Below are positions 17,268-24,226 of a DNA stretch of 64,000 nt, in pieces; position 1 is the stretch's first letter, and the number at the start of each line of letters is the position of its first letter. Both the position numbers and the translations under genes were made by a program. The notes below the pieces were generated by a model. That model saw only the letters and a list, made by a program, of their open reading frames with translations, was not told where the DNA came from and did no database searches. The stretch spans positions 1,550,001 through 1,614,000 of the forward strand of contig NZ_CP182343.1 of assembly GCF_048571125.1 (NCBI RefSeq). The letters run 5' to 3'. This stretch comes from Arcobacter siniprincipis (GTDB taxonomy: Bacteria > Campylobacterota > Campylobacteria > Campylobacterales > Arcobacteraceae).

Positions 17268-18206
17268 ATGAGTTTTGAAGAAAATTTTAAAGTAGTTAAA
17301 GAAGATTTTGATAAATATGTAAAAATTGAATTAGAAAAAATTTTGGGACAAAAGACAAGAATTTTTAGTATCGAAGATGATGATTCAAGTTCAGAAATAT
17401 CAAAAATTCTCGATACTAAATCTGGAAGTGATTTACTAATTGAATTTAGTGATGAAAAATGTACATATCTTGCAGGTAATAGAATAATCTACAAAGATGT
17501 TACAAATTTTAAATATGATATACAAGTAACATTTAGAAATTCAATTAATGGTATAACAACAAGTACTGAACTAGATAAGTTAAAAACATTTTATGATTGT
17601 ATAATTAATAATATTCCTGTTGTCATGCCAAGGTTTTTATGTTATGCAAAAATACTTGAAATTGATAATAAAAAAATCTTAGAAGAAATAATTGTTCTTG
17701 AAACTATCCCTACAATAGAATTCATTTTTTCTAATTCTAAATTGAATATATGTAAATTGAGGGAACAATTTAAAAGTAAAGTAGAAGTATTACATGATAC
17801 TTATAATCTTACTGGTATAAGAACAAAAAATGATGCTACTTTTTTATTTATTCATAAAAAATTTTTGAAAGAGCATAACCTTATATATGCAGAAAAATAT
17901 TTTGAAAATACTATGAAAGAGTATTATTACTCTGTTAATAATGAATTGATAGATAAGTCAATAGAAGATAACAAATTATCAAAAAAAACAAAAAAACTCA
18001 TATTAAATCTTGAACAAAAATATGATTATAATTCGAAAGAATATTATATTGAATTTGTAGAGAGAATTTCATTTGATAATATCTATACTTTAACAGTAAA
18101 AAGTGATATGAGTGATGAATTATTTAATGAGATTAAAGAAATAGTTTTTTCTTCAATAGGAGATTTAGAAGTTCTAATAAATGAAAAGAAATTTCATGCT
18201 TTCTAA
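17268..18206 (+). CDS. Unknown protein encoded directly after gajB
   Basis: A 312-residue soluble protein, rich in Ile, Lys, Asn and Glu, with no membrane segment or signal peptide. AAGGAT stands before the ATG and only 11 nt separate it from the gajB stop, so it is probably cotranscribed with gajAB. Base composition matches gajA/gajB rather than sbcC. I see no known catalytic motif; the middle part (DLLIEFSDEKCTYLAGNRI and following) looks like an alpha/beta domain and the C-terminal third (from about 195) is helical. Canonical Gabija has only two genes, so this may be an accessory or regulator, or a separate passenger. Its 3' end overlaps the broken DUF2779 gene by 11 bp. Confidence 0.75.
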   Translation: MSFEENFKVVKEDFDKYVKIELEKILGQKTRIFSIEDDDSSSEISKILDTKSGSDLLIEFSDEKCTYLAGNRIIYKDVTNFKYDIQVTFRNSINGITTSTELDKLKTFYDCIINNIPVVMPRFLCYAKILEIDNKKILEEIIVLETIPTIEFIFSNSKLNICKLREQFKSKVEVLHDTYNLTGIRTKNDATFLFIHKKFLKEHNLIYAEKYFENTMKEYYYSVNNELIDKSIEDNKLSKKTKKLILNLEQKYDYNSKEYYIEFVERISFDNIYTLTVKSDMSDELFNEIKEIVFSSIGDLEVLINEKKFHAF

Positions 18207-18465
18207 ATCCCTCTACACAAAAGGCATCCAATGTCCCAAAGCACTTTGGCTTAAAAAATATAAGCCAAGTGTTTTAACACCACCAGATGAGCAAGCCCAA
18301 GCTATATTTGAAACTGGAAATATAGTAGGAAATTTAGCTTACCAGCTTTTCCCTAGAGGTAGGGAAGTGCCATACACTACAAATTATGATGAGATGATAA
18401 ACATTACAAAAGAATGGATAGAAGAGGGGTCAGAAGATGAGACTTATAGACTACTGTTAACTTGA
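18196..18465 (+). pseudogene. Truncated 5' copy of a DUF2779 nuclease gene
   Basis: The first ~78 codons match the N-terminus of the complete gene at 25731 almost word for word (SKSLYTKGIQCPKALWLKKY, then PPDEQAQAIFETGNIVG), both in protein and DNA. The likeness stops after the EEG at about residue 79, and the frame runs into unrelated sequence and a stop at 18463-18465. The fragment keeps only the first Cys of the Cas4-like cluster and lacks the nuclease Asp and ExK residues, so it cannot be active. It marks the right side of the Gabija block and is probably the scar of a duplication or recombination. Confidence 0.8.
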
Positions 18466-18510
18466 TATTTTGATGATGGTTAAAATATTAAATAAATTAA
18501 AGGAGATACA

Positions 18511-19449
18511 ATGGCAGGAGCATACGCACATTTGACAATAGTAAATAAGGCATTTACTGAAAGTGAATTAGAAGAATTAGGTCTTAGTAATGATGCGCTT
18601 ATTTCATTGGCAGATTATTCAACTTTTATAGAACTAGGTTCAGTTAGTCCAGATTATCCATATCTAGCAATTACAGAAAGACATAAAAAATGGGCAGATT
18701 TAATGCATTTAGCAATGAAAACAAAATCTTTTATTTTAAAAGGTATTGAAGAAGTTAAGGCAATTGCTGATGAAGAAGACAGAAGAAGAGCTTTTGCATG
18801 GCTTTGTGGACTTGCAGGGCATATTGTTACTGATGTAGTTATTCATCCTGTTGTTGAGTTAAAAGTTGGACCATATGAAGGACATGAATCAGCTCATAGA
18901 AACTGTGAAATGCACCAAGATGTATATATTTATAAAAAGATTACAGGTTATGGGGAGATTTCAGAAACAGAACAATTATTTTTGTTTGGCAAAGAGTGTA
19001 GTAACAATGGTAATACAAGTGAGTTAAATAAAATAGTTTCTTTAGTATGGGGAAAGATGTTAGAAGAATTAAATAGTGAAGAGTACTTAACCAATAAACC
19101 TGATTTTGATACTTGGCATAGTAGATTTCATGTCTTAGTTTCAACAATAGAAGAAACTCAAAATTTTCCTACTATTTCAAGACATGTAATAGGATTAGAT
19201 GGAGGAATTATATATCCAAAGTATGAAGAAGTAAATAAAGAAGAGTATATTGAAAATTTAAAAGTACCCGGTAATACAACTATGCATTATGATGATATTT
19301 TTGATAAAGCAGTATCTCAAGTGCAACAAACTTGGAAGGTTTTAGATGAAGCAGTATATGGTAATGGAATTTCTCACTTAGAGTATTTTGCAGATTGGAA
19401 CTTAGATAATGGTAGAACATCATCTGGTGAACTAGAGTATTGGGCATAA
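18511..19449 (+). CDS. Zinc-dependent phospholipase C-like protein
   Basis: A 312-residue protein resembling the zinc-dependent phospholipase C domain (PF00882). The His/Asp/Glu metal-site signatures are visible: AGAYAHLTIVNKA at the N-terminus, GSVSPDYPYL, GLAGHIVTDVVIHPVV at about 111-126, and GHESAHRNCEMHQDVY at about 135-150. No signal peptide is present, unlike secreted phospholipases, so it may act in the cytoplasm or need another exporter. AAAGGAG lies 6 nt before the ATG. The next gene, a lipoprotein, starts 11 bp after its stop, and its ribosome site overlaps the stop region, so they form a two-gene unit. Real substrate unknown. Confidence 0.75.
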   Translation: MAGAYAHLTIVNKAFTESELEELGLSNDALISLADYSTFIELGSVSPDYPYLAITERHKKWADLMHLAMKTKSFILKGIEEVKAIADEEDRRRAFAWLCGLAGHIVTDVVIHPVVELKVGPYEGHESAHRNCEMHQDVYIYKKITGYGEISETEQLFLFGKECSNNGNTSELNKIVSLVWGKMLEELNSEEYLTNKPDFDTWHSRFHVLVSTIEETQNFPTISRHVIGLDGGIIYPKYEEVNKEEYIENLKVPGNTTMHYDDIFDKAVSQVQQTWKVLDEAVYGNGISHLEYFADWNLDNGRTSSGELEYWA

Positions 19450-19460
19450 GGAGAAATGAA

Positions 19461-19847
19461 ATGAAAAAAATATTGCTAAAAAGTTTATTAATTGTTTTTG
19501 TAGTTAATTTAATTATTGGATGTTCTTTAAAAAGTGATGATTTAATCGAATTAAAACCAAATCTAAATAAACTTACAAAAAGAGCTAATAGTGCTATTAA
19601 AAGAAGAGGTATTGCAGTAGAAGATGTAAAAGAATATTTAAATACGAATTCTCCTATTTTAATGGAAAATTTTAAAGATTATGATTTAAAGATAAAGTAT
19701 GATAATAAAGTTACTGTAGTTCTTGTATGCAAAGATAACAAAGCTATTTATGAAGATTTATCTTGTGATTTAAAAATTGATGAAGATTATACAAAAGAAG
19801 ATAAAAAGTGTAGTTTTTATATTAAAAATCCTATTTGTAATAATTAA
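19461..19847 (+). CDS. Small putative lipoprotein
   Basis: A 128-residue protein starting MKKILLKSLLIVFVVNLIIG followed by the lipobox Cys (LIIGC), so it is likely lipidated and anchored in the envelope. The mature part is charged, with three further Cys near the C-terminus (DLSCDLKI, DKKCSFYI, NPICNN) that could form disulfides. I chose the ATG at 19461 because AAGGAGA lies 6 nt upstream. It is coupled to the phospholipase C-like gene. No family recognised. Confidence 0.7.
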   Translation: MKKILLKSLLIVFVVNLIIGCSLKSDDLIELKPNLNKLTKRANSAIKRRGIAVEDVKEYLNTNSPILMENFKDYDLKIKYDNKVTVVLVCKDNKAIYEDLSCDLKIDEDYTKEDKKCSFYIKNPICNN

Positions 19848-19871
19848 AAATTATTTGATTTCTAAATGAAG

Positions 19872-20218
19872 AGTTCGAGGCTAATGTATTTTAATCCAGA
19901 CTTTGTTGAAGCTGAGAACTTTGCTTTTTAAAGTGGAAAGAGCCGAAACTGTTTGACGAGAGAAAAGTGATAAATTCACTTTTTCTAGGAGTTTTACAGG
20001 CTAGCTTTAAAAAGTGAAGTGGGAGGGAACTTTAACTTCAACAACTTGTCTGGTTGCTTCTTTGTCTCTTTCTTACAACTAAGAAAGAAAAAGGCGAAGA
20101 GATTTATCTCTTCAAGAGAGCAACTATTCTTTAAACTATCTAATAATAAAAAAATTACAAAATGTAATAAAATCTAAATCAATCAAAAAAACTTAATATA
20201 ATCATAAATATTATTAAA
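19872..20218 (+). repeat. Intergenic repeat, copy A (long form)
   Basis: A noncoding element of about 350 bp. Its left part (about 19872-20060) matches copy B at 20970, including the shared strings AACTGTTTGACGAGAGAAAA and GCTAGCTTTAAAAAG. Its right part, 20005-20218, matches copy C at 21617-21830 over 214 bp without a gap and with only about nine mismatches by eye. It contains internal inverted parts such as AAGTGATAAATTCACTTT and TCTTACAACTAAGAAAGA, so folded RNA or DNA is possible. It ends just before the promoter of the toxin-antitoxin pair. Confidence 0.8.
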
Positions 20219-20237
20219 AAGGCTTATGATGATTATA

Positions 20238-20266
20238 TTGACAAAAGTTAACATATATGTTAACAT
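20238..20266 (+). promoter_or_regulatory. Promoter with overlapping palindromic operator for the toxin-antitoxin pair
   Basis: TTGACA (20238-20243) and TAACAT (20261-20266) with a 17-nt spacer form a good sigma70-type promoter. A perfect 18-bp palindrome, GTTAACATATATGTTAAC (20247-20264), fills the spacer and overlaps the -10 box, exactly where an autoregulating HTH antitoxin would bind. Transcription should start around 20272-20274, at the toxin ATG itself. Confidence 0.7.
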
Positions 20267-20272
20267 AAAACA

Positions 20273-20617
20273 ATGAAAGAGATAATATTCTATAAAACCA
20301 AATCAGGCAAATGCCCGATTGAGGATTTTTTGGATTCATTATCTAACAAAGAGGTTATGAAAATAACTTGGGTCTTACAGCTTATCGAAGAATCGGATAG
20401 TATCTCTACTAAATTTTATAAAAAACTTGTAAATACAGATGATATTATTGAAGTTAGAGTTCAGTATTCAAATAATAACTTTAGATTTTTAGGGTTTGAA
20501 AATAAAGGCTGTTTAGTTATTTTGACAAATGCTTTTAGAAAAAAAGACCAAAAAACTTCTAAAAAAGAGATTGCTTTAGCCCATAAGAGAAAAAAGGAGT
20601 ATTTAGAAGATGAGTGA
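20273..20617 (+). CDS. higB: RelE/HigB-type toxin (Gp49-like)
   Basis: A 114-residue basic protein matching the HigB/Gp49-like branch of the RelE toxins (PF05973): IIFYKTKSGKCPIEDFLDSL at the start, the central LYELR-type strand here EVRVQYSNNNFRFLGF, and the C-terminal FRKKDQKTSKKEIALAHKRK. Family members are ribosome-dependent mRNA interferases. No ribosome site is present and the predicted transcription start is at the ATG, so translation is probably leaderless. It overlaps the antitoxin gene by 8 bp. Toxin-first order is typical of higBA. Confidence 0.85.
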   Translation: MKEIIFYKTKSGKCPIEDFLDSLSNKEVMKITWVLQLIEESDSISTKFYKKLVNTDDIIEVRVQYSNNNFRFLGFENKGCLVILTNAFRKKDQKTSKKEIALAHKRKKEYLEDE

Positions 20618-20885
20618 TTTACAAAAATATATAGAAAAAAGAAAAAACTTAGATAAAAATTTTGCCGAAAATTTTGATAAGGGTTATGAAGAGTTTAAAA
20701 TAGGAGAAATATTAAAACAAGCAAGGGTTGATACTGGAATGACTCAAGAAGATGTTGCATTAAAACTTCATACAAAAAAATCAGCAATATCAAGAATAGA
20801 AAACCATGCCCAAGATATAAAATTATCCACTTTGCAAAACTTTGCAAATATACTTGGAAAAGAATTAAAGATACAAATAGTTTAA
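20610..20885 (+). CDS. higA: HTH XRE-family antitoxin
   Basis: A 91-residue protein with a Cro/C1-type helix-turn-helix in its C-terminal half (GMTQEDVALKLHTKKSAISR then IENHAQDIKLSTLQNFA). The N-terminal half is charged and helical and probably wraps the toxin. The family neutralises HigB-type toxins and represses its own promoter; the 18-bp palindrome upstream of the toxin is the likely operator. AAAAAAGGAG precedes the start within the toxin gene. Confidence 0.85.
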   Translation: MSDLQKYIEKRKNLDKNFAENFDKGYEEFKIGEILKQARVDTGMTQEDVALKLHTKKSAISRIENHAQDIKLSTLQNFANILGKELKIQIV

Positions 20886-20969
20886 AAAAACTTGAAAACT
20901 TGGGCTCAGGAGATAACGATAACACACTTGCTTAAGATTGAATTTCCAATTATAATTTTATAGATAAAG
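20886..20969. other. Short spacer after the antitoxin gene
   Basis: About 85 bp without a gene. It holds a short direct repeat (GATAACGATAAC) but no clear terminator. Repeat copy B starts right after it. Confidence 0.3.
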
Positions 20970-21237
20970 TTTGCGACTAGAGTATTTTAGTCCAGACTTT
21001 GTTGAAGCCGAGCACTTTGCTTTTTAAAGCGGAAAAAGCCGAAACTGTTTGACGAGAGAAAAGTGATAAACTCACTTTTTCGAGGAGTTTTATCTGTAAA
21101 CAGAATTATCATGCAGGCTAGCTTTAAAAAGTAAAGTGGGAGGGAACTTTAGCTTCAACAATTCGTCTGGTTGCTTTTTGTCTTACTTTTTACAACTAAA
21201 AAGTGAGAAAGCGGAGAACTTTGTTCTTCAAGAGTTT
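20970..21237 (+). repeat. Intergenic repeat, copy B
   Basis: A noncoding element of about 270 bp matching copy A from its left end (TCCAGACTTTGTTGAAGC, AAACTGTTTGACGAGAGAAA, then GGGAGGGAACTTTAGCTTCA and GTCTGGTTGCTT). It carries an extra 24-25 bp (around 21093-21116) and diverges at the right end, where ACTAAAAAGTGAGAAAGCGGAGAAC replaces the corresponding stretch of copy A but keeps the same pattern. A 62-codon frame runs across it but has no likeness to any protein and is not supported. Confidence 0.75.
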
Positions 21238-21616
21238 TGCATACAGTTAAAACTATTTATAAAATATTATATTTCAAATAAGTTTTTACTGTACATCTTT
21301 ACTTATTTCGACTTTCTTTTATGATGTTAATCCTGCTTGCAGGCAAAAAGAAAGTAGCAAAGAAATCACCCACAACATTTCGAAGGTGAAACTTCCCTCG
21401 CTTATTATTTATAGTTTCTGTTTTGTAAAACTCACACAAAAATATGCTCCCAGCATATTTCTTATGCTCAGACAGTTACAAAACTTTCCCGAAACAATAA
21501 ATAAACACTCAGCTTCTCAAAGGACATTTGCATTTTTTGATACCATTTTATTTGAATTGATGTAATCCTCAAATATTATTTTGTAACTTAAAGTTAGGTA
21601 TCGCATTTTGTGATAC
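21238..21616. other. Noncoding stretch with hairpins between repeats B and C
   Basis: About 380 bp without a supported gene. It holds an 8-bp stem AATATGCT / AGCATATT with a 3-nt loop (21441-21459), a short CCTGCTTGCAGG inverted pair near 21322-21333, and a 7-bp stem AGGTATC / GATACCT (21596-21602 with 21612-21618) just before copy C. It has the look of the residue of several mobile or repeat units. No antitoxin gene is seen here although a toxin gene follows. Confidence 0.45.
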
Positions 21617-21830
21617 CTTTAAAAAGTGAAGTGGGAGGGAACTTTAGCTTTAACAACTTGTCTGGTTGCTTCTTTGTTTCTTTCTTACAACTAAGAAAGA
21701 AAAAGGCGAAGAGATTTATCTCTTCAAGAGAGCAAGTATTCTTTAAACTATCTAGTAATAAAAAAATTACAAAATGTAATAAAATCTAAATTGATCAAAA
21801 AAACTTTATATAATCATAAATCTTATTAAA
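21617..21830 (+). repeat. Intergenic repeat, copy C (214 bp, near-identical to 20005-20218)
   Basis: This 214-bp segment aligns without gaps to 20005-20218 in copy A, with about nine mismatches counted by eye. It includes CTTTCTTACAACTAAGAAAG and ends at TTATTAAA immediately before the start region of the PemK-like gene. Copy A holds the same position relative to the HigB/HigA pair, so the element is a shared upstream module of two toxin units. Confidence 0.85.
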
Positions 21831-21842
21831 ATGGTGATATTT

Positions 21843-22238
21843 ATGAGTGAAGAATTTGACAACTGGAATAAAATAAAAAAAGAAACACAAGAGACAAAAA
21901 TAGCTTTTATATTCAAAGTTCGTGAGATATATTGGTTAAAAGTGGGACAAAATATCGGTTATGAAGTTTATGGAAAAGGTGAAGAATTTTTAAGACCAGT
22001 TTTGATACTTAGAAAGTTTTCAAAAGATAGTTTTCTAGGTATTCCACTTACAAGTTCAAAAAAAGATGATATGTTTCATTTTGAATTTATACCAATTCAT
22101 AAAGAAAAAACTAATTACGCAATGCTTTCTCAAATAAAACTTTTTTCAGCCAAAAGAATACATGATAAGATGGGTAAAATTTCAATTGAAGATTTTGAGA
22201 AAATGAAAATAAAATTGGATTGTAATATACTCCCCTAA
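21843..22238 (+). CDS. PemK/MazF-like toxin without a visible antitoxin
   Basis: A 131-residue protein with the CcdB/MazF-type beta-barrel signatures: REIYWLKVGQNIGYEVYGKG, RPVLILRKFSKDSFLGIPLT, and AMLSQIKLFSAKRIHDKMGK. Family members are sequence-specific endoribonucleases. About 30 residues precede the usual family start. I chose the ATG at 21843; an in-frame ATG 12 nt upstream has no ribosome site and the GGTGA between them fits the later start. The stop codon lies in a hairpin (22232-22249). No antitoxin gene is visible upstream or downstream, so it may be solitary, have lost its partner, or be controlled by an RNA. Confidence 0.75.
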   Translation: MSEEFDNWNKIKKETQETKIAFIFKVREIYWLKVGQNIGYEVYGKGEEFLRPVLILRKFSKDSFLGIPLTSSKKDDMFHFEFIPIHKEKTNYAMLSQIKLFSAKRIHDKMGKISIEDFEKMKIKLDCNILP

Positions 22239-22270
22239 AAGATTAGGGGCTTCCTGCAATCAGGTTGGTT
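22232..22270 (+). repeat. Hairpin resembling an IS200/IS605-type end
   Basis: CCCCTAA (22232-22238) pairs with TTAGGGG (22243-22249) around a 4-nt loop, followed by CTTCCTGCAATCAGG. Ends of IS200/IS605 elements and their derived repeats often look like this, and the GC-rich block is out of keeping with its surroundings. There is no transposase nearby. It could equally be just the terminator of the toxin gene. Confidence 0.35.
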
Positions 22271-22364
22271 TGTAGTGAAATTATAGTATAAAATAAAATC
22301 TTAGTCAAGTTATTGTATTAATCCATAACAATAACCTAAAAATCTAGAGAACAAACTCCAACTT

Positions 22365-22691
22365 CTAATCTAAATATATCACATCCAGATCTTCTTCTTG
22401 AGTATTATTTTTAATATATTCTAAAGCTTTAAGTGCAAGAATATATTTTATATTATTTACATCTACATTTTCAATAATCCAAAGTAAATAATCACTATCT
22501 ACATCAACCCATTTATAATTAGAAAATTTTCCAAAACCAATCTTTTGGGTTTCTATTGGGGAGTTATATATTTCTTCTAATTGTTCTTTTGCTTGTATAT
22601 TTCCCATATCTGCAAGACCATTAAGATATTCAGTTGATAGTTTATCCCACTCTAAACCGTTATATATACCAAAATCAATTGTATCTGACAT
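22365..22691 (-). CDS. Protein with two ExoX C-terminal-like (DUF3820-like) repeats
   Basis: A 108-residue protein made of two similar halves: FGIYNGLEWDKLSTEYLNGL at residues 7-26 and IGFGKFSNYKWVDVDSDYLL at about 51-70. Each matches the short G-x-W-x-x-L-x-x-x-Y-L-x-W module found at the C-terminus of exonuclease X and in DUF3820 proteins. There is no nuclease domain, and the function of the stand-alone form is not known. It is on the minus strand in the accessory region, with no operon partner. Confidence 0.65.
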   Translation of the reverse strand: MSDTIDFGIYNGLEWDKLSTEYLNGLADMGNIQAKEQLEEIYNSPIETQKIGFGKFSNYKWVDVDSDYLLWIIENVDVNNIKYILALKALEYIKNNTQEEDLDVIYLD

Positions 22692-22863
22692 TTATCTGAT
22701 TCCTTAGTTTATTTTATGATACTATTTTCTAGTTGGGGATATATTTAAAGCAAAAGTTGATTTGTGAATTACTAAAGAAGCAAGAAAAAGGTTTTTTTGG
22801 AAAAAAATTATACTCTTGAGTTTAAACATCATAGGAGATATTAAGAGTAGCTTTAGAATAAGC

Positions 22864-22879
22864 TAGGCTAAATAGCCTA
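22864..22879 (-). terminator. Hairpin after the symporter pair
   Basis: TAGGCT (22864-22869) and AGCCTA (22874-22879) form a short stem 10 nt beyond the end of the second symporter gene on the minus strand. No U-tract follows, so termination is uncertain. Confidence 0.4.
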
Positions 22880-22888
22880 ACTTACTTT

Positions 22889-24226
22889 TTATATCACTCC
22901 AAGTTTATTTAAAAACAATAAAACTATTGCAATAGGTACAATAAATCTTACTAAAACAAACCAGATTTTAAATACTGTTTGTGGAACATATTTTGTAAAG
23001 ATTTGTTTTAATTTGTTTGTATCTGCAAAGAAACCTAAGAAGATACAAGTTATAAATCCTGATATTGGCATAGCTATAGAAGATGTCAAATAATCCAACC
23101 AATCAAATAAATTTTTATTAAAGAATGTTAATAAAGAACCATACTCTTTACTCATAGATAATAAAGCAAAAATACCTAAAATATAAAAAAATGAACCAGC
23201 AATTACCGTTGCCTTTTTTCTTGTTATTTTATATGTTTCCATTAAATACATTAATGGTGGCTCTAGGAGTGAAACTGCTGATGTAATTCCAGCAAATAAT
23301 AAGGCTACAAAAAAAGCTAAGGCAATTATTTGTCCAAATATTCCCCATCCTCCAAATATTAGTGGTAATGATATAAATACAAGACCAGGACCAGCTGTAC
23401 TTTTTGCACCTGCTGCAAATAGGAAAGAAAAGATAATAACTCCTGCAATTAATGCAACAGCTGTATCAACCATTGCAACCATTATAGAAGACTTTATAAA
23501 GTTTCCATCTTTTGGCATAGAAGCAGAGTAAGTAATAATAATAGCCATACCAAGAGACAATGTGAAAAATGCTTGTCCTACAGCTGCTAAAATCGCATTT
23601 TCGTCTATTTTTGACCAGTCAGGCATAAACATAAACTCTAAAGCTTTTGAAAAAGAATCAAGAGTAAAAGAGTATGCTAATAGACCCAAAAGAATAATTG
23701 CAAGTAAAGGCATTAAGATTAAATTTAATTTTTCAATACCATTTTTTACACCCTTTAAAATAATATAAATAACTGTTGCCGTAACAATAGTATGAAATAA
23801 GATTTGTAATCCTATTTTTTCAGTAATTAAGGTTGTAAATACTGTTTTGGATTCTTCTAAAGTAGTTGGAAGTCCTGTAAAAGATATAATGATATAATTT
23901 AAAATCCAACCAATAATAAAAGCATAAAAAGATAAAATTACAATTCCAGAAAATATTTGAAATCCTGCCCATCTCCAGTTTTTGTTTTTTGATTTTGAAA
24001 CAATCTGATATGCAGCAGCTGCATTTGCTCTTGATTCTCTACCTATATACGATTCTGCAATAAAAATTGTTAGACCAATAAAAGCAATAGCTAACAAATA
24101 AATAAGTACAAAAGCTCCTCCTCCATTTTCACCTGTTACATAGGGAAATTTCCAAATATTACCAAGACCAACAGCAGATCCTGCTGCTGCTAAAATAAAT
24201 CCAACTCTTGAAAATCCTGTTTTCAT
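22889..24226 (-). CDS. Sodium-dependent transporter, NSS family (copy 2)
   Basis: A 445-residue polytopic symporter of the neurotransmitter:sodium symporter (LeuT/MhsT/TnaT) family with 11 likely helices, the common bacterial form. The unwound helix-1 Na+/substrate motif GSAVGLGNIWKFPYVTGENG is at residues 16-35, and the LSLGMAIIITYSAS (helix 6) and GITSAVSLLEPPL (helix 8) segments are present. Members import amino acids such as tryptophan, leucine or alanine with Na+. The start codon follows directly on the TAG of the upstream paralogue, whose end supplies the TTAGGAG ribosome site, so both are translated from one message. Confidence 0.9.
   Translation of the reverse strand: MKTGFSRVGFILAAAGSAVGLGNIWKFPYVTGENGGGAFVLIYLLAIAFIGLTIFIAESYIGRESRANAAAAYQIVSKSKNKNWRWAGFQIFSGIVILSFYAFIIGWILNYIIISFTGLPTTLEESKTVFTTLITEKIGLQILFHTIVTATVIYIILKGVKNGIEKLNLILMPLLAIILLGLLAYSFTLDSFSKALEFMFMPDWSKIDENAILAAVGQAFFTLSLGMAIIITYSASMPKDGNFIKSSIMVAMVDTAVALIAGVIIFSFLFAAGAKSTAGPGLVFISLPLIFGGWGIFGQIIALAFFVALLFAGITSAVSLLEPPLMYLMETYKITRKKATVIAGSFFYILGIFALLSMSKEYGSLLTFFNKNLFDWLDYLTSSIAMPISGFITCIFLGFFADTNKLKQIFTKYVPQTVFKIWFVLVRFIVPIAIVLLFLNKLGVI

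Noticed and set aside
21136..21324. A 62-codon plus-strand frame in repeat copy B
   Set aside because: It lies over the repeat, has no ribosome site, and the same stretch in copies A and C is not open in a matching frame.
19872..21830. Repeats as integron attC sites
   Set aside because: No pair of core sites of the GTTRRRY type at the borders, no integrase gene in the window, and the copies are too alike and too long.
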